Source: Bacillota bacterium
GTDB taxonomy: Bacteria > Bacillota > Clostridia > Lachnospirales > Lachnospiraceae
NCBI GenBank assembly: GCA_023423045.1
Contig: JAFAGA010000061.1
Location: 1-20,542 of the forward strand
Direction: 5' to 3'
DNA: 20,542 nucleotides
The notes below the pieces were generated by a model that had not been told where the DNA came from, searched no databases, and saw nothing but the letters and a program-made list of their open reading frames with translations. The position numbers were made by a program, and so were the translations under genes. Of the stretch, positions 1 through 6,787 are shown piece after piece (positions within the stretch are counted from its first letter, which is position 1; the number at the start of each line of letters is the position of its first letter).

Positions 1-113
1 CTGTATTCGTGACGAATCTTTTCAAGATTCAGGCGCGAATACTTTCTGTTCTTATTTTGCTGATACGAATTTTAAGGTGTAAAACTGTTGGTCTTAAGCC
101 GAAAGCGGTTTAA

Positions 114-170
114 TCAGCAGTCACTAAATAATAAAGCAAGTAATGTTGCTAATAATCGTTTCCTCTTCAT
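114..170 (-). CDS. possible 18-residue hydrophobic peptide or gene remnant
   Basis: A very short frame starts at ATG 170-168 behind a GGAG motif (177-180) with normal spacing, and ends at TGA. The product is MKRKRLLATLLALLFSDC: three or four basic residues, a leucine-rich hydrophobic stretch and a terminal Ser-Asp-Cys. It looks like the beginning of a signal peptide cut off by a stop codon, or like a very small membrane peptide. The same frame is open upstream for about 30 further codons without a start, which favours a remnant of a larger decayed gene. No family is recognised. Confidence 0.2.
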   Translation of the reverse strand: MKRKRLLATLLALLFSDC

Positions 171-468
171 AATAATCTCCATTCTGCTGCCAAAGCCGGC
201 AACACAAATCGTAATGAAAAAATTTCCACTACCGTCAACTTGTTTTAATTTAAACAAGGTATCTACTGCATTAGCAACAAGCGTTCATCTACTTGCATGT
301 CGCTGACATGCAGCTGTCGGATATATGTTTTATGCAGTTGAGAGTACTATTCTTCTGGTTCACGACATTTTGCGGACCTTGTTTTTGTGCCATGAGTCAT
401 TTTGACTCAAAACTCTTTTTCACATTAAGTCCACGTCTGCGACTTGCTCGTAGTTATAGACTCAACAT

Positions 469-510
469 GTGAAAATTGCATTCAATTTTCACACTACAAC
501 ACCTCCTTTA
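469..510 (-). other. Shine-Dalgarno followed by a perfect hairpin after the orphan gene
   Basis: On the minus strand a strong AAAGGAGGT sequence (about 501-509) begins a few bases after the stop codon of the gene at 515-934. It is followed by a perfect 10-bp hairpin (492-483 pairing with 478-469, loop of 4) whose first bases are a GTG. Translation from that GTG gives only 12 codons before TAA. This may be the start of a former downstream gene, or a real leader in which the hairpin masks the start codon. No T-run follows, so it is not a classical terminator. Confidence 0.4.
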
Positions 511-514
511 CATT

Positions 515-934
515 TTAATTATAAGATATCAGAAATGCATTATCGGTCATACTAACATCAACTCTTTGATTAGCAATACGCGTTATAAAATCATCCTGTT
601 CATTTACCGGCAACCCGTAATAATGCAATTCTAATATTTCACGAGATGATAATTTTATTTTGTTTTCCTCAGTTTCTAATATTTTAGTATATTTATCAAT
701 AACTTCACTATTTCTTGAATCCAACATATTGATAAATCCTTCTAGTTGATAATCCGTCAAATAACAGTCCAAGCCAGCAACTGATATATTATGAGTATCC
801 AGTAATTTAGAAAATGTGTCTATATTTCGTGCATTTATTGAAACAGAATTATCTTGTCCATTAAATAACAAAATAAAAGCTAGAATAGAAACCATTATTA
901 TTCTTCTTAATATAATTTTATAAACTCTCTTCAT
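515..934 (-). CDS. orphan protein with N-terminal membrane segment, 139 aa
   Basis: No family is recognised. The N-terminus is basic (MKRVYKIILRR) and is followed by a hydrophobic segment at about residues 12-25, which fits an uncleaved anchor or a signal peptide. The rest is hydrophilic and rich in Asp, Glu and Asn, with several predicted helices and a single cysteine near residue 57, so it would lie outside the cytoplasm. A good sigma-A-type promoter lies about 90 bp upstream (1024-1052). The ribosome-binding site is modest (GAAAGG at 945-950, 10 nt from the ATG). The gene is visibly richer in A and T than the conserved genes further right, suggesting accessory or acquired DNA. It stands alone: the next gene on this strand ends at 1494 behind a terminator. 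Confidence 0.6.
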   Translation of the reverse strand: MKRVYKIILRRIIMVSILAFILLFNGQDNSVSINARNIDTFSKLLDTHNISVAGLDCYLTDYQLEGFINMLDSRNSEVIDKYTKILETEENKIKLSSREILELHYYGLPVNEQDDFITRIANQRVDVSMTDNAFLISYN

Positions 935-1023
935 ACTTTACCAACCTTTCACATAAAATTATAAGTTCATATACCATCGCCAACAATTACATCTTGATAA
1001 ACTTTTATCTATTATATGTATAT

Positions 1024-1052
1024 ATAATAATGTATATTAGCAAAATTGTCAA
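1024..1052 (-). promoter_or_regulatory. promoter of the 139-aa orphan gene
   Basis: On the minus strand TTGACA (1052-1047) is followed after 17 bp by TATTAT (1029-1024). That is a consensus -35 and a near-consensus -10 at ideal spacing. Transcription would start near 1017 and give a leader of about 80 nt before the ATG at 934. Confidence 0.65.
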
Positions 1053-1186
1053 TAATAATTTGCATATATTTACATAATTTTCTGCCTATATCCAATTTCC
1101 TATTGGAAGTGGCACTTTATTTAAGCATTCAAAAGCTTGCTGTATAATTATTACTTTCCGTGGTAAGCGTTAAATAATTCAGTGGA

Positions 1187-1215
1187 TTGTTATTCACTGT
1201 AATTTTTGATATAAT
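1187..1215 (+). promoter_or_regulatory. promoter of the small plus-strand ORF
   Basis: TTGTTA (1187-1192), 17 bp, then TATAAT (1210-1215). The -10 is perfect and the spacing ideal. Predicted start near 1222, leaving a leader of about 64 nt to the ATG at 1286. It points towards the only plus-strand frame in the window with a good ribosome-binding site. Confidence 0.6.
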
Positions 1216-1285
1216 CCTTTTAATTATATTTGGAATTTTTCAAGTTTATTTAAAAAACTGCAGAAAACTATGAAAAGGTGAATCT

Positions 1286-1420
1286 ATGGATACAAAACAA
1301 GCTACTTCTGATTATCCTCCATCTCAGTTGACAGCAAGAATACATGAGTGTTCTTCCAACGGCTGTCTAACCATTAAATTTTGGTGTGCCAAGGTATTTT
1401 TCATATCGTCCATCCCTTAA
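1286..1420 (+). CDS. 44-residue orphan protein or truncated gene start
   Basis: The frame begins with ATG at 1286 behind AAAAGGTG (about 1273-1280) at normal spacing and ends with TAA at 1418-1420. A good promoter lies upstream (1187-1215). The product starts MDTKQATSDYPPSQL. It has a polar N-terminal third, three cysteines (C22, C27, C34) and an aromatic, hydrophobic C-terminal half that could touch a membrane. It is not a recognised family. It is the only plausible plus-strand gene here and runs convergently towards the ABC transporter operon. It could be a genuine small protein, or the 5' end of a longer gene lost by deletion; the full expression signals next to such a short frame fit either. 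Confidence 0.4.
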   Translation: MDTKQATSDYPPSQLTARIHECSSNGCLTIKFWCAKVFFISSIP

Positions 1421-1440
1421 TAGAGTGTTTTCTATAACAT

Positions 1441-1481
1441 AAAAACGGCCGAAGTTCCCGTAAATACAAGAACTTACGGCC
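1441..1481 (-). terminator. intrinsic terminator of the ABC transporter operon
   Basis: On the minus strand a GC-rich stem (GGCCGTAAGTTC, 1481-1470, pairing with GAACTTCGGCC, 1457-1447, with one bulged T) is followed directly by a run of T (complement of 1441-1445). It starts 13 bp after the permease stop codon at 1494. Confidence 0.85.
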
Positions 1482-1493
1482 ACAAACCGCCTT

Positions 1494-3854
1494 CTATTGA
1501 TCGAACAGCTTAATTGGCGTTATCCGCCGGATCCGGAGGGAGGCCAGCCATATTGTCACCGCCGAAACCAATATCACGCCGGCAGGAACAAAGATCAGGT
1601 ATTGATATGGCATATATAAGCTGACCTTACGGATCCCATTGCTTGCAAGCAGCATCTGGGTGAAGGAGTTCGACATCAGTACCCCCATTACCAAGCCCAG
1701 GATGCCTCCCAGCGATATGACCGGAAGATAACTGTATCCCACCTGCAGAATTAATTGAAAGGTCGTGTATCCCAGGGCTTTGTATATGCCGTACTGCTTC
1801 TGTTCCTTGAGAATCTTAACCTTGATTAAGAGCAGCAAAATCAATACTACCGTGATTATTGTGACCCCGCCGCAGACGGTGCAGATGGCAAGAACTGAGC
1901 CATGAAAAGATCCCATGACCGCACTGGTCAGGTCATCCAAATTAATAACCAGTGTGTTGATATCAGCAAACTCCGTATCCAGCTCTTTTATAAATTCTTC
2001 CACATCCGTCCCCTCTGCCAGATATATAATAGCCATGGGTATTCTGTAGTCCGGTTTCAGGCGCCTCACTCCCTCTTCCGTGAGGCTTGCTCCTCTTCCA
2101 AGATGATTGATATGCTGCTTCACGCCAACAATCAGATACTGCGCCTCCCCGCCGAAGGAGGATACGGTTACACTGTCACCAAGCTCCAGGCCAAGATCCT
2201 CCAGCGTTTTATTGCTTACCACAATCTCATTATCATATTGTGTCAGCCTGCCGGCCATCAGGGTATCCGTCTCCAACCGGGAAAAATCCTTCGCAATCTC
2301 GACACGTACCTGCTCTTCCCTATCCCCATTCTTAAGCAGTATTTCCTCCGTGTTATAATCCAGAAGCTTGCGAATCTCTATCTTTTCCTCCAGCTGCTCC
2401 ATCACCCGATCATAGTCCTTCGCTTCCACCCACATCTGAAGCTCGGCGGGCGGCATGCCTACCAGATTCAGCATCGCGGTATCGTTGATTACAAAATTAT
2501 AGTACATCCCGACGGCATAGACACAGGCAAAGGTCAGAAGAGAAATAATAACTGCCACCATGATATTTTGTTTTCCGTTGTACAGAATTCCCTTCACACC
2601 GATGGCAAGGTTCAGGGGTAATCGTGATTTTTCCAGTGGAAGGTGGTTTCTTTTAAAGTTATGGGTTTCGATGCCATCCCGCAATGCTGCCAGGGGAGTG
2701 ATCTTTTTCAGCTTTCCTGCCGTCATATTCGTCACTGTAACAATCAGCAGCAGATTCACCAGGGCACTGGCGAGGATGGCCGGACCGCTGATTCTGTTTA
2801 TCCACCGCAGTCCGATGGAGGCTGATATCATATTTCCAACCGGAGAAGAGACGGTCGCCGCCAGAATTAATCCCGCCAGAATCCCTACCCCCGTAAGCAG
2901 CAGAAATTCAAGCAATAAAGCGTATTTAACCTGACTTGCCGTATATCCCACCGCCTCCAGAGAGCCGATATTCTTTATATTTTTCTCCAGATGAACAATC
3001 ACGGAGAATCGAATCACTACCAGGGCAATCACCAGCAAAATCAGGGAAAATGCGATTACTACCACCATCAGAATCTGAGTGAACATCATTGTACCCTGTT
3101 TTAAGGTGTCGTAGGGAAGAATATTCAGAAAATCATTCCCGTCGATTTCCTTTCCCTTGAATTCAAGCATAAAGCTTCGCTCGAATTCCCTGCCGCCGAT
3201 TCCGTCAAAGCGAAGATTGATCAGGCTCTGCCGTGCCGCATCCGTCGCTTCCTCCCTCATCCCCTGAAACATCGAATCATAGACAAAAAACTGATACATC
3301 GAGACATTGCTGGGCGTAGCAAAGATCACATTCTCATAGAAGCCTGCAATTACAAAGGTGAGCTTGCGGTTTTCAACTGATATCTCCAGCTCATCCCCTG
3401 TCTGATAATTTTTTGATATTTTAAGTATATAAGGAACGATGATTCCGTTTTCCGGCTTCGGGGACACCTCTTCGATAATGGGCAGACGGCCGATATGATA
3501 TTCATCCTCCGCATTTAATATGACAGTGATCAGATTACTCTCTTTCTCCTGTCCCATTCTATTACGAATTTTCGGAGAAGTATAATAGATGCTGTCATGG
3601 ATTTCGTACTGGCTTATGTCCTCTCTTTGATCAAGGATGGAAACCACCTTCTCCTTGCTGGATTGCCCGACCAACAGCGTACAGTCCGCCCCGCCAAGCT
3701 CTTCATTCTTAGCATCCACGAATTTCCCAAGCTGGGTTTCTACGGCAACTCCGGTATACATCAGCAAAGTGGACAGGATCACCAGGAGAACTAATATAAT
3801 CGAGGTGGCAAGGGAGCTTTTGATATTGTTCTTTGCGATCAGATACAATTTCAT
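1494..3854 (-). CDS. FtsX-family ABC transporter permease, two extracytoplasmic domains
   Basis: Membrane subunit that pairs with the ATPase encoded just upstream. The protein has about 786 residues. A first membrane helix at roughly 15-38 is followed by a large extracytoplasmic domain to about 250, three helices of a first FtsX domain (about 258-390), another helix near 430-452, a second outside domain (about 455-630) and a second FtsX block of three helices near the C-terminus. This duplicated layout is typical of type VII transporters that export, or expel from the membrane, antibiotics, peptides or lipoproteins rather than import nutrients. The ATG at 3854 lies just after the ATPase stop codon (3857-3859) and has GGGGTGG upstream; a GTG at 3863 overlapping the ATPase gene is the alternative start. 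The neighbouring two-component system suggests a role in detecting or resisting envelope-active compounds. The substrate cannot be told from sequence. Confidence 0.88.
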   Translation of the reverse strand: MKLYLIAKNNIKSSLATSIILVLLVILSTLLMYTGVAVETQLGKFVDAKNEELGGADCTLLVGQSSKEKVVSILDQREDISQYEIHDSIYYTSPKIRNRMGQEKESNLITVILNAEDEYHIGRLPIIEEVSPKPENGIIVPYILKISKNYQTGDELEISVENRKLTFVIAGFYENVIFATPSNVSMYQFFVYDSMFQGMREEATDAARQSLINLRFDGIGGREFERSFMLEFKGKEIDGNDFLNILPYDTLKQGTMMFTQILMVVVIAFSLILLVIALVVIRFSVIVHLEKNIKNIGSLEAVGYTASQVKYALLLEFLLLTGVGILAGLILAATVSSPVGNMISASIGLRWINRISGPAILASALVNLLLIVTVTNMTAGKLKKITPLAALRDGIETHNFKRNHLPLEKSRLPLNLAIGVKGILYNGKQNIMVAVIISLLTFACVYAVGMYYNFVINDTAMLNLVGMPPAELQMWVEAKDYDRVMEQLEEKIEIRKLLDYNTEEILLKNGDREEQVRVEIAKDFSRLETDTLMAGRLTQYDNEIVVSNKTLEDLGLELGDSVTVSSFGGEAQYLIVGVKQHINHLGRGASLTEEGVRRLKPDYRIPMAIIYLAEGTDVEEFIKELDTEFADINTLVINLDDLTSAVMGSFHGSVLAICTVCGGVTIITVVLILLLLIKVKILKEQKQYGIYKALGYTTFQLILQVGYSYLPVISLGGILGLVMGVLMSNSFTQMLLASNGIRKVSLYMPYQYLIFVPAGVILVSAVTIWLASLRIRRITPIKLFDQ

Positions 3855-3856
3855 AC

Positions 3857-4612
3857 CTACCACCCCATTTTCCGGAGGAATTCATGAAGCGCAACGCCTC
3901 GTTTTGTATCCTCCTTCTGATAAGGCCCCAGGCTGCATTCATCCAAAATCACTCCATCCTTCAAATAGAGGACGCGGTTCGCCCTCCTTGCCGTCTTAAT
4001 ATCATGGGTAACCATAACGATGGACTGGCCTTGCTCATTCATGCCGGTCATAATATCCAGAATATTGGAAGCATTTTCCGAATTCAAGGCCCCGGTAGGC
4101 TCATCTGCAAACACGATCTCCGGCTTATTAATCAACGCTCTTACAATTGCAGCTCTCTGCGCTTCCCCGCCGGAGAGCTGGGACGGAAATTTGTTATAGC
4201 ATCTTTCATCCAGCCCTACCTGGGCAAGCAGTTCCTTCGCACGCCGGATGACCGCTCCCCGCTCTCTGCTGACCAGCAGTCCGCTGACCAGTATATTATC
4301 CAGGACACTCATGGTCTCATTCAGATACATTTGCTGAAAAACAAAGCCGCAGTGGGATCTGCGAAAAACGGCCAGCTTGTCATTGGAATAGCGGCTTATT
4401 TCGCTGCCCCGAAAGATAATCTCACCAAGCGTTGGGCGGTCCATCCCAGACAAGGCATAGAGCAGGGTGGATTTTCCTGAGCCGGAGCTGCCCATGATAA
4501 CCGTAAAATCCCCTTCCTCTATCCGAATATTAAGATTCTTAATCACATGCTGCTGCAAGCTTCCGGTGGAAAAGGTCTTACACAGCATTCTGGCTTCTAA
4601 TATTGCTGTCAT
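3857..4612 (-). CDS. ABC transporter ATP-binding protein (LolD/MacB type)
   Basis: Cytoplasmic ATPase driving the FtsX permease. Numbered from the upstream ATG at 4627, it shows Walker A GSSGSGKST (46-54), Q-loop FVFQQ (95-99), signature LSGGEAQ (151-157), Walker B IVFADEP (171-177) and the switch histidine VTHD (H208), all intact. The first ATG (4627) is probably not used: the sequence ATGGAGGAATATAAAATG contains the ribosome-binding site GGAGGA for the ATG at 4612, so a 251-residue protein is preferred. The gene is separated from the kinase gene by about 120 bp that hold a promoter and direct repeats, so it and the permease can be expressed apart from the regulators. Confidence 0.92.
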   Translation of the reverse strand: MTAILEARMLCKTFSTGSLQQHVIKNLNIRIEEGDFTVIMGSSGSGKSTLLYALSGMDRPTLGEIIFRGSEISRYSNDKLAVFRRSHCGFVFQQMYLNETMSVLDNILVSGLLVSRERGAVIRRAKELLAQVGLDERCYNKFPSQLSGGEAQRAAIVRALINKPEIVFADEPTGALNSENASNILDIMTGMNEQGQSIVMVTHDIKTARRANRVLYLKDGVILDECSLGPYQKEDTKRGVALHEFLRKMGW

Positions 4613-4644
4613 TTTATATTCCTCCATATAATTTTGATAATTAT

Positions 4645-4673
4645 ATTATACTTGCGGAACCTTACCCAGTCTT
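4645..4673 (-). promoter_or_regulatory. probable activator-dependent promoter of the ABC transporter genes
   Basis: On the minus strand a perfect TATAAT (4650-4645) is preceded at 17 bp by AAGACT (4673-4668), a poor -35. A second overlapping TATAAT lies at 4645-4640. A strong -10 with a weak -35 fits a promoter that needs an activator, and a fitting operator lies directly upstream. Start near 4638. Confidence 0.5.
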
Positions 4674-4680
4674 TTTCCAT

Positions 4681-4709
4681 TCCTTATGAAATCCTTATCT
4701 GTTTCTTAA
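4681..4709 (-). promoter_or_regulatory. 11-bp-spaced direct repeats, likely response-regulator operator
   Basis: Minus-strand ATAAGGA occurs at 4698-4692 and again at 4687-4681, exactly 11 bp apart. A degenerate third copy, TTAAGAA (5 of 7 bases), lies another 11 bp upstream (4709-4703). One-helical-turn direct repeats are the usual binding pattern of OmpR/PhoB-family regulators. The last repeat ends 7 bp before the -35, at about -43 from the predicted start, the classical position for activation. The OmpR-type regulator encoded at 6061-6735 is the obvious candidate. Confidence 0.5.
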
Positions 4710-4735
4710 ATCTTCTCTTCCCTGTGTCATCCATC

Positions 4736-6064
4736 TCAGGCAATGCGCAGATGCAAAGTAACTACAAAGCCCGGATCACAGTAAATATCAAGGCTTCCCT
4801 TCATCCCCTCCATAAACTGCTTCGCCAGATACAGACCGAGCCCCGAGCCGCTTGTGCCGGAGCTGTTCCTGCCGCGGTAGAACTTCCCGCACAGCAGAGG
4901 AAGCTCACTTTCCTCCACACCCCCGCCAAAATCACGAAGAGTTATCCACAGATATCCCTCTTCTATCCCGCTGCTTACCTCGATATGACTGTCCGTATAT
5001 TTATAGGAGTTATGAATGATATTATCCATGACCTGGCCAAGGCGCAGGGCATCACAATAGATCAGGCATTCCGGAATCGGATTCACCTGATGAATCCTTT
5101 TTAAATGGTTCATCTGCACCAGCATATCCCCCAGAATCGTGCTCATCTCTTCCTTGCAGTTTATCTTCAGAACGGTCAGATCCTCCAGAGTGGCATGAAA
5201 CATATCACTGATCAGATGATCGATGGTATCTGCCTTCTCATTAATGATCCCTGCCTTTTGTATCGTATCCGCCTCACTGCTTTTCAGCGTGATTAATTCA
5301 CAATATGCCTTTATGGTGGAAACCGGCGTTTTAATATCATGGGACAGGCCGGCCACCAGCTCTTTCTTGCTCCGGTTCGCTTCAAACTCGCCCTGTCTCG
5401 CCTCTTTTAATTCCTCTCTCATCAGATCAAAGCTCTCCGTAAAGGCACCAAAATAATTCCTCCTATGCATCGGAAGAGGAAAATCAAGATTTCCGGCAGC
5501 CACATGGGAGGCAAAGTTCCTCAGGTTTTGGAACGGCTTAACAAAGCGGAGGTAGACAAGCCCTCCTAATCCCCATACAAACAGCAACAGGCCGGCGAAT
5601 AAAACCATGACCATCCGGAACAAGCGGGCTTTAAGAAGCTCTTCCGCTTTCCTCTCCGGGGGGAATAATACCTTTCCTATGATCTTACCGCCTTCTTCAT
5701 CCTCAAGGTCTATGATGGTTGCCCTATTCGCCAGACCCTTGTAAATGATCCCCTCATATTCCGGGTCGCCGCACAGCACAAGTTCAAAATCAGGGACTGA
5801 CATACCCGATGACGCCATCCCTGCTTTTATCTCTGCTTCTATTTCTGCTTCTATTTTTGCTTTTATCTTTGTCTTACCTTCTGCTTCTGTCCCGGCTCCC
5901 GTCCCCGACATTTCCCTTATACTCTTTTCCGCACTCTTTGCAACAGCATTCATCTGGCTAATCTCTAATTTGGGGGCTTGCTGCCCTCTGAGATATCCTG
6001 TGGTCAGGCAAAAACATCCCAGAAGAAAAAAGGTCATTCCGATCATCCATCGTCCCAGCTTCAT
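4736..6064 (-). CDS. sensor histidine kinase of two-component system
   Basis: Membrane sensor of 442 residues. Helix 1 is at about 8-25, the extracytoplasmic sensor at about 26-148, helix 2 at about 150-172, and a HAMP linker at about 173-225. The phosphoacceptor motif is SHDIKTP (H242). The catalytic domain has an N-box around N348-N352, G1 box DFGGGV (378-383) and G2 box GSGLGL (406-411). All kinase motifs are intact. The gene overlaps the response regulator stop codon by ATGA, so the two are translationally coupled. The sensor domain holds an unusual run of tetrapeptide repeats, (K/E)-A-(K/E)-I, at about residues 64-83. The large sensor differs from the very short loop of BceS-type kinases, so direct ligand sensing is possible. 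Signal unknown; the ABC transporter downstream is the likely target. Confidence 0.92.
   Translation of the reverse strand: MKLGRWMIGMTFFLLGCFCLTTGYLRGQQAPKLEISQMNAVAKSAEKSIREMSGTGAGTEAEGKTKIKAKIEAEIEAEIKAGMASSGMSVPDFELVLCGDPEYEGIIYKGLANRATIIDLEDEEGGKIIGKVLFPPERKAEELLKARLFRMVMVLFAGLLLFVWGLGGLVYLRFVKPFQNLRNFASHVAAGNLDFPLPMHRRNYFGAFTESFDLMREELKEARQGEFEANRSKKELVAGLSHDIKTPVSTIKAYCELITLKSSEADTIQKAGIINEKADTIDHLISDMFHATLEDLTVLKINCKEEMSTILGDMLVQMNHLKRIHQVNPIPECLIYCDALRLGQVMDNIIHNSYKYTDSHIEVSSGIEEGYLWITLRDFGGGVEESELPLLCGKFYRGRNSSGTSGSGLGLYLAKQFMEGMKGSLDIYCDPGFVVTLHLRIA
5821..5880 (-). repeat. 12-bp tandem repeat inside the kinase gene
   Basis: Five consecutive 12-bp units related to CTGCTTCTATTT (plus strand: 5821-5832, 5833-5844, 5845-5856, 5857-5868, 5869-5880). 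Units two and three are identical and the others diverge progressively; 5881-5892 is a further distant copy. On the coding strand they encode KTKI, KAKI, EAEI, EAEI and KAGM. Because the unit is a multiple of three, gain or loss of copies would change sensor length without a frameshift. Confidence 0.8.
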
Positions 6065-6735
6065 AATTCCAACCGATATCCTGTTCCCCAGACGGTCTTA
6101 ATGATCTCCGGATGATTGGGATCCCTCTCGATTTTTTCTCTTAGCTTTCGGATATGAACATTCAGAGTACCGTCACTGAAGAATTCATCCCCCCAGACAT
6201 TGGCAAATAACTCATCCTTGGTAATCACGGTATTGGGGTGGCGCAGCAGATAGAGAAACAACTTAAATTCTTTGTTCTTCAGCTCTATTTCCCTGCCCTC
6301 TATGTACAGCTTCCTGGCTTTCAGGTCCACCTGAATCCTGTCTGTTTGCACCGACATAGGTTCTCTTGTCTCCTCCAGGCGCTTTAACACCACCTTAACC
6401 TTGGCTAAGAGTACGCTAAGGGCATAGGGCTTCTTGATATAATCATCGCCGCCGATATTAAGGGCCATCAGGATATCGTCATCACTCTGCCTCGCACTGA
6501 TGAAAAAGATGGGAACATCGGAAAATTCCCGTATCTTCTTGCACAGCACAAAGCCGCTTTCCTCCTGCAGGTTGATATCCAGCAAAATCAATCTGGCCTC
6601 ATGCTCTTTCAGAAACTCAAGGCAATCTCCTGCCCTGGTCACATAAGCTGCCGATACTCCAAACATATTAAAGTATTCACAGGTTGCAATGGCAAGCTCT
6701 TTTTCGTCATCCACTACCAGACAGGTATACTCCAT
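6061..6735 (-). CDS. OmpR-family response regulator
   Basis: DNA-binding partner of the kinase that follows. The 224-residue protein has a receiver domain with acidic pocket D9-D10, phosphorylation site D53 (in LLDINL), switch residue S80 and conserved lysine K102 (KKPY). A winged-helix domain follows (about 125-224) with the usual ending GTGYRL. Start ATG at 6735 has a very strong purine-rich ribosome-binding site (GGGGAGGGGAGAAGG). Only 52 bp separate it from the hemZ stop codon and no terminator is visible, so some transcription may read through from hemZ. It probably binds the 11-bp repeats in front of the ABC ATPase gene. Confidence 0.94.
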   Translation of the reverse strand: MEYTCLVVDDEKELAIATCEYFNMFGVSAAYVTRAGDCLEFLKEHEARLILLDINLQEESGFVLCKKIREFSDVPIFFISARQSDDDILMALNIGGDDYIKKPYALSVLLAKVKVVLKRLEETREPMSVQTDRIQVDLKARKLYIEGREIELKNKEFKLFLYLLRHPNTVITKDELFANVWGDEFFSDGTLNVHIRKLREKIERDPNHPEIIKTVWGTGYRLEL

Positions 6736-6787
6736 CCTTCTCCCCTCCCCTTCTCCGTATGGCGGGTGCCCAACCGATACTATTCTT

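Larger units (their letters stand above)
1..514. other. hairpin-rich region without a convincing gene
   Basis: No reading frame here looks like a normal gene on either strand; stop codons interrupt all minus-strand frames. The stretch is rich in short perfect inverted repeats: 14-20 with 24-30 (7 bp, 3-nt loop), 295-301 with 305-311 (7 bp), 394-399 with 403-408 (6 bp) and 469-478 with 483-492 (10 bp, 4-nt loop). It lies downstream of the orphan gene at 515-934 and may be its 3' untranslated region, a structured RNA, or a decayed mobile element. I do not recognise it. A 72-codon plus-strand frame at 88-306 has no ribosome-binding site and is not called. Confidence 0.4.

Noticed and set aside
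88..306. 72-codon plus-strand frame at the left end
   Set aside because: No ribosome-binding site, no recognisable protein character, and it ends in a hairpin; probably chance.
470..494. GTGTG after a ribosome-binding site as a possible group II intron 5' end
   Set aside because: No domain V, no reverse transcriptase frame and no matching intron structure could be recognised nearby.
1902..2621. 239-codon plus-strand frame
   Set aside because: Antisense to the intact permease gene; histidine- and leucine-rich composition typical of a shadow frame.
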